A program made the translations under genes and the position numbers. Of a stretch of DNA of 64,000 nt, positions 49,451 to 57,021 are shown in pieces; position 1 is the stretch's first letter, and every line of letters begins with the position of its first letter. The stretch is from Solwaraspora sp. WMMD792 (GTDB taxonomy: Bacteria; Actinomycetota; Actinomycetes; Mycobacteriales; Micromonosporaceae): NCBI RefSeq assembly GCF_029626105.1, contig NZ_JARUBH010000009.1, positions 7,124,011 to 7,188,010 of the forward strand, written 5' to 3'. The notes under the pieces are model-generated. The model saw nothing but the letters and a program-made list of their open reading frames with translations. It was not told the origin of the DNA and did not search any database.

Positions 49451-50595
49451 CCAGCCAGGAGCAGCCCGCTCCGGCCCCACCGGACCAGGAGCGGATCTCA
49501 CCGGAGCGGCGGACCAACCGGCCTCGCTGGCGCCGACGGGTGGCCCTGCCCGCCGTCGGCCTGGCCGCCGCCACGGTCCTCGCGGCCGGCGTGGCCGTGG
49601 CGGCGGCCGTCGGCTTCGGCAGCGGCCAGACAGATACAGCCACCGCGAGCACCCTTCCTCCCGCGACCGCCACCGTTGCCCGGCAGACCCTCACCGACAG
49701 CAAGGCCGTCAGCGGGGAACTGGGGTACGGGCCGAGCCGTACCGTCGTGGCTCGGGCGGCAGGCACTCTTACCGCGCTCACGCCGGTCGGCACCACCGTC
49801 AGCCAAGGTCAGGCGCTCTACGCGGTGGACAACGAGAAGATCGTCCTGCTCTACGGCAACCTGCCCGCGTACCGGACTCTGGAATTGGGCCTGACCGGCG
49901 CGGACGTCAAACAGTTCGAACAGAACCTGAGCAAGCTCGGCTACACCGGCTTCACGGTCGATGACGAGTACACCTGGGCGACCGCCGAGGTGGTCCGGAA
50001 GTGGCAGGCCGACCTCGGCCTGCCGAAGACCGGCCGGGTCGAGCCGGAGCAGATCAGCTACGCCCCCGGGAAGGTACGGGTCGACAGCCACCGGGCCGAG
50101 ATCGGCGACCTGCTGCAGTCCGGCGGACCGGTGCTGACCACCACCGGCACCGACCGGCTGGTCACCGTCGAACTGGACATCACCGACCTGCGCCTGGCGG
50201 AGGTGGACAGTGAGGTCGCCGTCGCTCTGCCGGACCGCACCACCGTACCGGGCACGATCATTGCCAGCGAGTTGGTGATCAGCGGCGGCGACGGGCAGCA
50301 GGACGATCCGGAAACCACCGTCGAGGTGACGGTCGCGGTGGACGACCCCGCCGCCATCGAGGAGTACGACCGGGCCTCCGTCGAGGTGTCGTTCACCACC
50401 GACCGACGCGAGGACGTGCTCACCGTGCCGGTCGCCGCGCTGCTCGCCCTCGCCGAGGGCGGGTACGGCGTCGAGGTCGTGGACGGGCCGGACACCCGGA
50501 TCGTGGCCGTGGAGACCGGCCTGTTCGCCGGCGGCCAGGTCGAGATCTCCGGTGACGGCCTGACCGCCGGCCTGACCGTGGGGGTGCCGTCGTGA
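49447..50595 (+). CDS. Periplasmic-adaptor-like protein with peptidoglycan-binding domain
   Basis: A 382-residue protein with one N-terminal membrane segment (about 32-55), a biotinyl-lipoyl/HlyD-like strand region ([28 protein letters not shown]), an inserted PG_binding_1 domain (about 148-195, [20 protein letters not shown]) and a beta-barrel part. It resembles adaptors that work with MacAB-type transporters. GTG at 49447 overlaps the lipoprotein stop. Confidence 0.87.
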   Translation: MTSQEQPAPAPPDQERISPERRTNRPRWRRRVALPAVGLAAATVLAAGVAVAAAVGFGSGQTDTATASTLPPATATVARQTLTDSKAVSGELGYGPSRTVVARAAGTLTALTPVGTTVSQGQALYAVDNEKIVLLYGNLPAYRTLELGLTGADVKQFEQNLSKLGYTGFTVDDEYTWATAEVVRKWQADLGLPKTGRVEPEQISYAPGKVRVDSHRAEIGDLLQSGGPVLTTTGTDRLVTVELDITDLRLAEVDSEVAVALPDRTTVPGTIIASELVISGGDGQQDDPETTVEVTVAVDDPAAIEEYDRASVEVSFTTDRREDVLTVPVAALLALAEGGYGVEVVDGPDTRIVAVETGLFAGGQVEISGDGLTAGLTVGVPS

Positions 50596-51317
50596 TCGCG
50601 CCAGCCGCCGCCGGCGACGTGCCGGTCGTCTGCCTCGACGCCGTCAGCAAGGAGTACGGCGGCGGTGTCCGGGCGCTCGACGATGTCAGCCTCACCATCA
50701 CCGCCGGTGAGCTGCTCACCATCGTCGGCCCGTCGGGCTCCGGCAAGTCGACCATGCTGAACCTGATCGGCACCCTGGACCGGCCGAGCAGCGGCCGGGT
50801 CAGCATCGACGGGTACGACGTGGCCACGCTGACCGACCGGGAACTCTCCGCTCTGCGGGCCAGCCGGATCGGCTTCGTCTTCCAGCAGTTCCACCTGCCG
50901 GCTGGTGCGCCCGTCGCGGATGCGGTCGCCGACGGGCTGCTCTACTCCGGCGTACCGCTGGCCACCCGGCGGCGGCGGGCGGCGGCCGCCCTGCGGCGCG
51001 TCGGGCTCGGACATCGGCTGGACCACCGGCCTAACGAACTCTCCGGTGGGGAACGGCAACGGGTCGCCATCGCCCGAGCCGTCCTCGGCGAGCCGGCGCT
51101 GCTGCTCGCCGACGAGCCGACGGGGAACCTCGACACCGCCTCCGGTGAGTCGGTGCTGACCCTGCTGCACGAACTGCACACCGCCGGGACCACCGTCGTG
51201 ATCATCACCCACGATCGGGAGCTGGCCGAGCGGATGCCCCGCCGGGTGCGGATGCGCGACGGCCGGATCGTCGAGGACAGCCGTACGCCGGTCGCGGTCG
51301 CCGGAGTCTCCCGGTGA
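50592..51317 (+). CDS. MacB/LolD-type ABC transporter ATPase
   Basis: A 241-residue ATPase: Walker [16 protein letters not shown]-loop FQQFHLPAG, signature [14 protein letters not shown], Walker [13 protein letters not shown] and H-loop [10 protein letters not shown]. The sequence is of the LolD/MacB class that energises FtsX-like permeases. GTG 50592 overlaps the previous stop. Confidence 0.95.
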   Translation: MIAPAAAGDVPVVCLDAVSKEYGGGVRALDDVSLTITAGELLTIVGPSGSGKSTMLNLIGTLDRPSSGRVSIDGYDVATLTDRELSALRASRIGFVFQQFHLPAGAPVADAVADGLLYSGVPLATRRRRAAAALRRVGLGHRLDHRPNELSGGERQRVAIARAVLGEPALLLADEPTGNLDTASGESVLTLLHELHTAGTTVVIITHDRELAERMPRRVRMRDGRIVEDSRTPVAVAGVSR

Positions 51318-52519
51318 CCCGGCCCCGCCCCAGCCCGGCCCGGATGCGCCTCGGCGACATCCTGCGGGTAGGCGGCGTCGGGCTGCGTACCCGCCCGATG
51401 CGGGCGTTCCTCTCCGCGCTGGGCATCGCGATCGGCATCGCCGCGATGGTCTCCGTCGTCGGCATCTCCGCCTCGTCCCGGGCCGAGATCGACCGTACCC
51501 TTGCGGCGCTCGGCACCAACCTGCTCACGGTGGCTCCCGGCAACACCTTGTTCGGTGCTGACGCGAAACTGCCGGCCGATTCGGTGGCCATGATCGGCCG
51601 GGTCGGACCGGTCCAGCAGGTCGCCGCCACCGGCCTCGTCCCCGACACGTCGGTCTACCGCAATGACCGGATCCCCAGCGCCGAGACCGGTGGGATCGGC
51701 GTACGCGCGGCCGAGCTGGACCTGCTCGACACGGTCGGTGCGACGTTGGCCGGGGGAACCTGGCTCAACGCGGCCACCGAGCAGTACCCGGCGGTGGTGC
51801 TCGGTGCCGACGCCGCCGAGCGCCTCGGGATCGGCTCGGCCGGAGTAGACGTGCAGGTCCTTCTCGGCGGCAGGTGGTTCACCGTGGTCGGCGTTCTGGA
51901 CCCGGTGCGGCTCGCCCCGGAGATCGACTCCTCGGCGCTGGTCGGCTGGCCGGCCGCGCAAACGTACCTCGGTTTCGACGGCCACCCGACCACGGTCTAC
52001 GCCCGCAGCGCGGACTCGGCCGTGGAGTCGGTCCGGTCGGTGCTGGCCGCCACCGCCAACCCGGCGGCACCGCACGAGGTGAAGGTCTCCCGCCCGTCCG
52101 ACGCGCTCGCCGCGCAGCAGGCCGCCGACGCGTCCTTCACCGGGTTGCTGCTCGGTATCGGCGCGGTGGCGCTGCTGGTCGGCGGGGTCGGGGTCGCCAA
52201 CACCATGGTGATCTCGGTGCTGGAGCGGCGCGCCGAGATCGGGTTACGCCGCTCGCTCGGCGCCACCCGGGGCCAGGTGCGCACCCAGTTTCTCGCCGAG
52301 TCGCTGCTGCTGTCGGCGCTCGGCGGCACCGCCGGGGTGCTGCTGGGCATCGTGGTCACCACCGGGTACGCCCTCACTCAGGCCTGGCCGGCGGTGGTGC
52401 CGGCCTGGGTGAGCGGCGGCGGGATCGCGGCGACACTGCTGATCGGGGCGGTCGCCGGGCTCTACCCGGCGGTACGGGCCGCCCGCCTCGCCCCCACCGA
52501 GGCGCTGGCCGCCACCTGA
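51314..52519 (+). CDS. FtsX/MacB-like permease
   Basis: A 401-residue membrane protein with TM1 near 33-55 ([19 protein letters not shown]), a large extracytoplasmic MacB_PCD domain (about 60-260) and three C-terminal membrane helices with [20 protein letters not shown], the FtsX-family hallmark. With the ATPase, adaptor and lipoprotein it forms a mechanotransmission-type exporter for a peptide, lipid or drug. GTG 51314 overlaps the ATPase stop. Confidence 0.93.
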   Translation: MTRPRPSPARMRLGDILRVGGVGLRTRPMRAFLSALGIAIGIAAMVSVVGISASSRAEIDRTLAALGTNLLTVAPGNTLFGADAKLPADSVAMIGRVGPVQQVAATGLVPDTSVYRNDRIPSAETGGIGVRAAELDLLDTVGATLAGGTWLNAATEQYPAVVLGADAAERLGIGSAGVDVQVLLGGRWFTVVGVLDPVRLAPEIDSSALVGWPAAQTYLGFDGHPTTVYARSADSAVESVRSVLAATANPAAPHEVKVSRPSDALAAQQAADASFTGLLLGIGAVALLVGGVGVANTMVISVLERRAEIGLRRSLGATRGQVRTQFLAESLLLSALGGTAGVLLGIVVTTGYALTQAWPAVVPAWVSGGGIAATLLIGAVAGLYPAVRAARLAPTEALAAT

Positions 52520-52568
52520 CGCGTCCTGGTGTCTCTGGTTGCTGACGCGTCCTGGGGTCTCTGGTTGC
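52517..52568. repeat. 26-bp tandem duplication at the permease stop
   Basis: The 26 bases at 52517-52542, which begin with the TGA stop of the permease, are repeated with one mismatch at 52543-52568. Confidence 0.8.
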
Positions 52569-52613
52569 GCGCCGGGCGCCGGGTATCTCATCGGGGGACC
52601 CGGCGCCCGGCGC
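52569..52613. terminator. 16-bp perfect hairpin after the ABC operon
   Basis: GCGCCGGGCGCCGGGT (52569-52584) pairs perfectly with 52598-52613 around a 13-base loop, directly after the tandem duplication. Confidence 0.85.
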
Positions 52614-52676
52614 GTACTCCGGGCGGCGCAGCGCGTGGGCGATGTCGACCGCCCACGGCGGCACGTCGACGGTCAC
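52595..52676 (-). pseudogene. 5' stub of a gene coupled to the nucleotidyltransferase
   Basis: GTG at 52676 overlaps the nucleotidyltransferase stop by GTGA and reads MTVDVPPWAVDIAHALRRPE, with good codon bias for about 26 codons; after that the frame enters the terminator and antisense of the permease. A related stub (VTADVPSWAAE) is in the fossil copy near 46752-46785. I read it as a fifth operon gene truncated at the junction with the ABC operon. Confidence 0.5.
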
Positions 52677-53347
52677 CCCAGGTTCCGTTCCCGTACGGCG
52701 ATGAGCAGTCGGTCGACGGCGGCCCGGTCAGGCTGTTCCGGCAGCGTAGTGCGCGCCGCCGCGTCTTCGAGCTCGGCCAGCAGATTCGCCGCCCAGCGGG
52801 TGACCGCCGGCCACGGCAGCTCGCCCCGCCGGACCGCGAGCAGCCGGTCCCGCAACGGTCCCATGTCGACTAGGACCTCACCGGCACGCAGCACGTGTGC
52901 ACCGGCGGTCAGCAGCCGGATCATGTGCATCGCCTGCTTGTGGTTGGTTTCACCGGTGCGTTCCCGGCGGGCCGCCACCCGGTCGAGCTGGTCGCGGGCA
53001 TAACCGCCGTAGGTCTGGGCCAGCCGGGTCGACAGGAACGCCTGCCGGGCGGCCAGCAACTGCTCGCCGTCTTCGCGCAGCGTCTCGACCAGCGGTGACC
53101 AGAGCACCTCCAGGACGGTCGGATTACCTTGCAGGGCCAGGGTGCAGAAGCGTTCGAACTCCCAGGAGAACTGCTCCGGTGCCGGCCCGTCGAGATGGGT
53201 GGGCGGCTTGTCCAGCTGCCAGAACGCCCTGGTCGGAGCCACGTACACGCCGCGCCGGTCGTAGTCGGAGTCCGGCTCGTGCAGCCCGTACGCCCGGGAT
53301 CCGACGACGACGGCGAGGACGGTGTGCCGCTCGACGAGCTCGTTCAC
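52673..53347 (-). CDS. RlaP-like (COG3541) nucleotidyltransferase
   Basis: A 224-residue polymerase-beta-fold nucleotidyltransferase: VLAVVVGSRAYGLHEPDSDYDRRG carries the GS and DxD catalytic motif (written here in two parts in the literature as GSR..G....SDYD). Further ETNHKQAMHMIRLL and PEQFSWEFERFC match COG3541/RlaP, a family proposed to take part in RNA repair. GTG 53347 overlaps the stop of the GNAT frame. Fourth gene of a minus-strand operon from 54854. Confidence 0.82.
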   Translation of the reverse strand: MNELVERHTVLAVVVGSRAYGLHEPDSDYDRRGVYVAPTRAFWQLDKPPTHLDGPAPEQFSWEFERFCTLALQGNPTVLEVLWSPLVETLREDGEQLLAARQAFLSTRLAQTYGGYARDQLDRVAARRERTGETNHKQAMHMIRLLTAGAHVLRAGEVLVDMGPLRDRLLAVRRGELPWPAVTRWAANLLAELEDAAARTTLPEQPDRAAVDRLLIAVRERNLG

Positions 53348-53751
53348 GCCGGGCAGGGTACCGCTGTGCAGCCGAGCTGCAGGTAGATATAGCGGGTGCC
53401 GACCGGGCCGGGGCGGCTGTGGCCATCGGCCCGCCAGCCACGGGCGGCGTAGAACCGCTGGGCTCGAACGTTACGTCCCCACGCCTCCAGCACCCCGCCG
53501 GATCGACCGGTCCGCCGCAGGTACGTGACGAATGCGTCGTGCAGCAGCCCGCCGATCCCTCGACCCCAGCAGTCGGGGAGTACGTGGATCTGGTGCAGTT
53601 GGCCGATGTGGGCCGCGTCGACGTGACCGGCGGCGGTACGCGGCTCGCCATGATCACTTGACGTTCTGCTGGGCGACACGCCGACATTCTCCCAGCAGAG
53701 CATCAAGTGATCATGGGAGTGCGGGACGCCGGCACCGTCAGGCGAGGTCAT
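53344..53751 (-). CDS. GNAT acetyltransferase with replaced N-terminus
   Basis: The C-terminal 90 or so residues are GNAT-like: QLHQIHVLPDCWGRGIGGLL (acetyl-CoA binding RGxGGLL), GGVLEAWGRNVRAQRFYAARG. The first 45 codons from ATG 53751 (GAGGAG 7 bases upstream) instead run through a palindromic repeat (53648-53716). A normal GNAT domain needs about 60 more N-terminal residues, so this is probably inactive or altered. The frame remains open and coupled to the next gene. Confidence 0.55.
   Translation of the reverse strand: MTSPDGAGVPHSHDHLMLCWENVGVSPSRTSSDHGEPRTAAGHVDAAHIGQLHQIHVLPDCWGRGIGGLLHDAFVTYLRRTGRSGGVLEAWGRNVRAQRFYAARGWRADGHSRPGPVGTRYIYLQLGCTAVPCPA
53648..53716. repeat. Palindromic repeat element inside the GNAT frame
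   Basis: Arms of 26 bases (53648-53673 and 53691-53716) are inverted with two mismatches around a 17-base centre; the outer part is CCATGATCACTTGA. The base composition is unlike its surroundings. It looks like an inserted REP- or MITE-type element. Confidence 0.75.
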
Positions 53752-53767
53752 CCGGCGTCTCCTCTGG

Positions 53768-53980
53768 TCAGTTGGCGAAGCTGAGGCCGCGTTCGGCCAG
53801 TGCGGTGGCGAGAATGCCGACGGCCTTCGGCCCGACTCCGTGCATGGCCAGCAGGTCGTCCCGACGGTAGGTGGCGACCTGGGCGAGGGTGGTGACGCCG
53901 GCTGCCAGCAGGGCACTGTTGGCCGGCCGCCCGATCGGCGGCAGGTCACCGATCTGAGCGGGCAGATCGCGGGTACTCAT
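53768..53980 (-). CDS. Small helix-hairpin-helix protein
   Basis: A 70-residue protein: IGDLPPIGRPANSALLAAG, TLAQVATYRRDDLLAMHGVGPKAV and a C-terminal LAERGLSFAN. HGVGPKAV is a helix-hairpin-helix DNA/RNA-binding motif. ATG 53980 (GGTGG upstream) is preferred over a longer frame from 53998. A decayed copy of its first codons is at 46549-46626. In operon with ATP-grasp upstream and GNAT downstream. Confidence 0.75.
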   Translation of the reverse strand: MSTRDLPAQIGDLPPIGRPANSALLAAGVTTLAQVATYRRDDLLAMHGVGPKAVGILATALAERGLSFAN

Positions 53981-54002
53981 CAGCCCACCGTAATCCACTA
54001 TC

Positions 54003-54854
54003 TCATTGCAGTTCGTCGAATGCTGCTGCGATGAGCGTGGCCGGGTCGATGCTGGCGGGCCGGTCGCTGACCTGTCCGTCGCCCACCTCGATGACTCGCC
54101 ATTCGCCGTCGGCGCGCAGCGTCAGATCAGCCGTCACGAACGGCAGGCGCAGCGCGTCGATCAGTGGGGCGAGCCAGTCGAGGTCGATCCCGTCCGGCGG
54201 TTGATCGTGTGGGGTGTCCGGATGTGGTCCGACCAATGCACATCGACCGTGCACCCACCAGGTACGTACCTCCGCAGTGGTGAACTGCTCGAACTCGCGC
54301 AGCACGAATCCGCCGACGAAGTCGTCGTCCCGTAGCTGCTGGAAGCGGCTCGCGACCCTCCATGCGGCGTCACCGTCCTCGACGCTCGGGACGAAGGCTG
54401 CCTCGCTCCAGTAGTGCTTCATCGACTTCACGTAGTCGCGGATGACGGCAGGGCCGTCGCCGAGAGCGAGTCGGGCCTTGTCGAAGTCTGTTCGGGCCGC
54501 GCCCACGGTCCAGGCTGACTGCGGGGTCACCGTCGCCAGCGTGGGGTACCAACCAGGGAACTCGTGGGCCTGTCGGTACTGCTCGGCGGTGGTACGTAGC
54601 GTCACGCCCCGCGCGGCGAGCGCGTCGACGAACCGCGCGTATCGGTGAGCCTCCAGCATCCAGCCTCGGTAGATGGCCGTGCCGTCGCGAGGCACCGATG
54701 CCACTGCCCGTACGGCGTCTTTGCCCCTGGCCAGCTCGTCGTGGTCGACTACCGCGACGGCATAGCCGGCTTCCCGGGCGGCTCGGGCCTCCGGCGCGAA
54801 GTGCTCGTCCGGGCGGGTCGGCCGCAGCGGGTCGCCGGGCACGAGGAGCATCAT
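54003..54854 (-). CDS. R2K-clade ATP-grasp protein (DUF4343-like)
   Basis: A 283-residue ATP-grasp enzyme: YRGWMLEAHRYARFVDALAARG, VIRDYVKSMKHYWSEAAFVP (ATP-binding Lys region), FVLREFEQF, and C-terminal metal residues in VTADLTLRADGEWRVIEVGDGQVSD. This matches the R2K clade, predicted to ligate amino or carboxyl groups on peptides or nucleic acids. Head of a minus-strand operon with HHH, GNAT and nucleotidyltransferase genes. Substrate unknown. Confidence 0.8.
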   Translation of the reverse strand: MMLLVPGDPLRPTRPDEHFAPEARAAREAGYAVAVVDHDELARGKDAVRAVASVPRDGTAIYRGWMLEAHRYARFVDALAARGVTLRTTAEQYRQAHEFPGWYPTLATVTPQSAWTVGAARTDFDKARLALGDGPAVIRDYVKSMKHYWSEAAFVPSVEDGDAAWRVASRFQQLRDDDFVGGFVLREFEQFTTAEVRTWWVHGRCALVGPHPDTPHDQPPDGIDLDWLAPLIDALRLPFVTADLTLRADGEWRVIEVGDGQVSDRPASIDPATLIAAAFDELQ

Positions 54855-54949
54855 GCGTCCGATGCTGCCCGACTCGACCGTGTCGCCTCCAGCGGTTATC
54901 GGCCACCGCGCGCCGTCGGCATGAGCGTCTCGGGGCGGCTGGAGCGCTT

Positions 54950-55012
54950 CGCCGATGTGAGGCTCAGATACCTTACGACGCGGTCGTAGCGTATCTCAGC
55001 CTCACATCGGCG
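54950..55012. repeat. 63-bp hairpin repeat element
   Basis: Arms of 30 bases (54950-54979 and 54983-55012) are inverted with three mismatches around GCG. It lies between the ATP-grasp gene and the HAD frame, overlapping the last codons of the latter by 11 bases. Terminator-like in position but long and AT-richer than the genome; likely a mobile palindromic repeat. Confidence 0.75.
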
Positions 55013-55550
55013 TGGCTTTGCCGCCGTCGACTGCGAGCCACTGGCGGAGGGTGGAGAAGTCGGCGTCGGTGAGGCCGAGACGTGGGTCGACGCGGTGCAG
55101 CAGCGCCTTGCCTGGGTGGTGCGTGGAGACCCACTGCCGGTCCCGGTCGGTGATCTCGTCGTCGAGCCAGACGAAGGTGCGTCCGGCCGCCCACGTGGTG
55201 AGGAACGGCGTCTTCCAGTGCACGCCGCGCGAGGGCTCGTCGTCGGAGTCCGGCCACGGGACGACCGGCAGCTCCGGCAGGCCGAGCAGCGGCGCGACGA
55301 CGTCGTTCGCCTCGGCCATCCACGTGGTCGCCCAGACGAGCTGGCAGTCGAGCGACAGCAGTCGGCGTCCGTCCTCTGGATCGAGTCGCTCCAGCAGCGG
55401 ATTACCGATGGCCTCACCGTCAGCCGCAACGTGGGGCGAAGGTGAGCGGCCGGTGGCACGGGCGGCGAAGGGAATCAGTACTCCGTCGACGTCGAGGAAG
55501 ACGTACGGGCGGCCGGCAGGCGCGGGCGTCTGTCGTCGGAGAGGTAGGCC
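55002..55550 (-). CDS. HAD-family hydrolase frame without a normal start
   Basis: The minus-strand frame reads RPYVFLDVDGVLIPFAARAT (HAD motif I, DVDGVL), later LDCQLVWATTWMAEANDVVA (motif II region), GVHWKTPFL and FVWLDDEITDRDRQW (motif III/IV, DDE). This fits the HAD domain of so-called Swiss-army-knife RNA-repair proteins and relatives. The only in-frame ATG (55319) is internal, after motif I; between the DUF397 stop (55558) and motif I there is no ATG, GTG or TTG. Start therefore unresolved: unusual start, start-codon loss, or reinitiation after DUF397. Coordinates mark the open frame. Confidence 0.6.
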   Translation of the reverse strand, partial: GLPLRRQTPAPAGRPYVFLDVDGVLIPFAARATGRSPSPHVAADGEAIGNPLLERLDPEDGRRLLSLDCQLVWATTWMAEANDVVAPLLGLPELPVVPWPDSDDEPSRGVHWKTPFLTTWAAGRTFVWLDDEITDRDRQWVSTHHPGKALLHRVDPRLGLTDADFSTLRQWLAVDGGKATPM

Positions 55551-55557
55551 GGTGGGG

Positions 55558-55767
55558 TCAGCGGCTGGACACAGTGGTGAGGAACGCCGTCCAAGCTCCG
55601 GTGGGGAAGAGCAGCGCCGGGCCGTGCGGGTCCTTGGAGTCCCGTACGCCGATCGTGCCGCCGGCCAGCGTGGCCACCTCGACGCAGGAGCCGCCGTTGT
55701 CGCCGCTGCGGCTGCTCTTGCGCCACCGGACGTGCGGCAGGTCCGTGGCGTGCTCGACGTGGCTCAT
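55558..55767 (-). CDS. DUF397 protein
   Basis: A 69-residue DUF397 protein: VRWRKSSRSGDNGGSCVEVA, GTIGVRDSKDPHGPALLF and WTAFLTTVSSR. ATG 55767 follows AAGGAG by 5 bases and overlaps the ancestral stop of a decayed XRE/DUF5753 gene (ATGA). Its regulator partner is broken, as for the other DUF397 gene in this window. Confidence 0.85.
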   Translation of the reverse strand: MSHVEHATDLPHVRWRKSSRSGDNGGSCVEVATLAGGTIGVRDSKDPHGPALLFPTGAWTAFLTTVSSR

Positions 55768-55920
55768 GTCAGCTCCTTCACCAGCTCGGCGATCGTCTTG
55801 TGTCGACTGTGCCGGGTCTCGTGCCTCTGCTCGTAGGTAGTCGAACTTCAGCGTATAGTCCCGGATCTCCTCCGGCTTCTCCAGGTACAGGGCGCCGGTC
55901 AGGCTCTCGACGAAGATGCA
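55764..55920 (-). pseudogene. 3' remnant of an XRE/DUF5753 regulator
   Basis: FVESLTGALYLEKPEEIRDY and TLKFDYLRAEARDPAQS match the C-terminal DUF5753 domain. After about 55800 the conserved ending (KTIAELVKELT then TGA) is found only in the +1 frame, so a frameshift has occurred. Upstream of about 55920 the helix-turn-helix half is missing. Confidence 0.65.
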
Positions 55921-56106
55921 GAGGCGTGGAACTTCAACGAGCCGTTGTTCTGCGGCGTACGCGGCCCGGACGGTGAGGTGTGCGCGGAGGTCCGCTACCA
56001 CCCGGGGTTCCACCGGGCGGCCGGGCTGGGCGGGTTGTGCTGGGGCGACGGCGACGGCGACGCCGACAACGCCGGCACCGGCGACGCTGACGGCACACTG
56101 ACGTGA
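55921..56106 (+). pseudogene. 3' remnant of a plus-strand gene colliding with the XRE remnant
   Basis: The frame EAWNFNEPLFCGVRGPDGEV, then CAEVRYHPGFHRAAGLGGLC, has coding character and ends in TGA at 56104-56106, overlapped by the GTG of the next gene (GTGA), as in a real operon. It has no start of its own: its 5' side meets the XRE remnant at about 55920. Family unknown. Confidence 0.45.
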
Positions 56107-56318
56107 CCGGCACCCCGGTCACACCGCCGTACCCGAGGGTTGCGCCGTGCCGGCACTGCTGCCGGCCGGTGTTGCGCGACAACGACGGCGTCTGGATTCA
56201 CGCCGACCTATCGTACGTCTGCCGCGACCGCTGGGGCGGGATCACCGCCACCACCGCCGCACCCGAACCGCCCGCCTGGTACATCGAGCAGCATGGGACC
56301 GTGCGGCGGTCAGAGTAG
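56103..56318 (+). CDS. Small Cys/His-rich hypothetical protein
   Basis: A 71-residue protein with APCRHCCRPVLRDNDGVWIH and YVCRDRWGG: a CxxC pair with a later His and Cys, like a small zinc ribbon. GTG 56103 is coupled to the upstream remnant. I do not recognise the family. Confidence 0.5.
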   Translation: MTGTPVTPPYPRVAPCRHCCRPVLRDNDGVWIHADLSYVCRDRWGGITATTAAPEPPAWYIEQHGTVRRSE

Positions 56319-56441
56319 CCAGCCCGGGGTGGACCAGGCCGGCCACGTACGCGACGAGGATCAACTGGCGGCAGCCTTGGATCGAGCAGACTCCCAACAC
56401 GCCGATGCGATCGGTGATCCTGCTCCGGGCACGGTTGTTGG

Positions 56442-56457
56442 TAGTGTCGGCGGCATG
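56442..56457 (+). promoter_or_regulatory. Leaderless promoter of the toxin-antitoxin pair
   Basis: TAGTGT (56442-56447) lies 7 bases before the ATG at 56455, the spacing expected when transcription starts at the A of ATG. No ribosome site is present. Confidence 0.5.
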
Positions 56458-56661
56458 GCCATGAGCATCTCGATCACCCTTGACGACGATCTCGGCGAGG
56501 AGCTTGTCGCCGCCGTCGCTGGTGGCAACAGGTCGGCTCTGGTCGCTCAGGCGATCCGCGAATACCTCGATCGCCGTGCCGTCGACGCCGCTGCTGCCTG
56601 GCACGCCTCCCTCACCGGCGAGGATGCTGCGGCGTTCGCGGAATTCAACGCCGCGTGGTAG
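56455..56661 (+). CDS. Ribbon-helix-helix antitoxin
   Basis: A 68-residue protein: MSISITLDDDLGEELVAAVA, NRSALVAQAIREYLDRR, then an acidic Ala-rich tail (GEDAAAFAEFNAAW) that would wrap the toxin. The N-terminal strand-helix-helix is that of MazE/CopG-type antitoxins. Its stop overlaps the toxin GTG. Confidence 0.85.
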   Translation: MAMSISITLDDDLGEELVAAVAGGNRSALVAQAIREYLDRRAVDAAAAWHASLTGEDAAAFAEFNAAW

Positions 56662-56975
56662 CCACAGCAGGCGTGCCCGTACGGGGTGACGTGGTCGACT
56701 ACACCCTTGGTAGCCGACGGATCCGAGTGCTGGTGGTGAGCGCCGACGTCTATACCCGTAGGTACCCAGTGATCGTGTTGATCCACGATCGCGCTGACGG
56801 AGACGTGCCCGGCATCCTCCTACCGCTGCCCAACGACCTGGCCGGTGGCGGCACGATCGATCTGTCCCGGGTCCGATTCGCCGACCCCGAAGCGATCGGT
56901 CACCGGCATGGCCGGATCACTCCCGCGCTCGCTGCCAAGGTCGATCAGGGGCTTCGTCGCCTTCTTGGCTTGTAA
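56655..56975 (+). CDS. MazF/PemK-type toxin
   Basis: A 106-residue protein with VPVRGDVVDYTLGSRRIRVL (RGD-strand of MazF-like barrels), VIVLIHDRADGDVPGILLPL and RFADPEAIGHRHGRITPAL. MazF-family members are sequence-specific endoribonucleases. GTG 56655 overlaps the antitoxin stop by 7 bases; GTG 56673 is an alternative start. Complete module, apparently intact. Confidence 0.8.
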   Translation: MVATAGVPVRGDVVDYTLGSRRIRVLVVSADVYTRRYPVIVLIHDRADGDVPGILLPLPNDLAGGGTIDLSRVRFADPEAIGHRHGRITPALAAKVDQGLRRLLGL

Positions 56976-57021
56976 CGGGCGCGCTCTGGTCAGCAGCGCG
57001 GCGGGTCAGAAGCGCGGCGGG

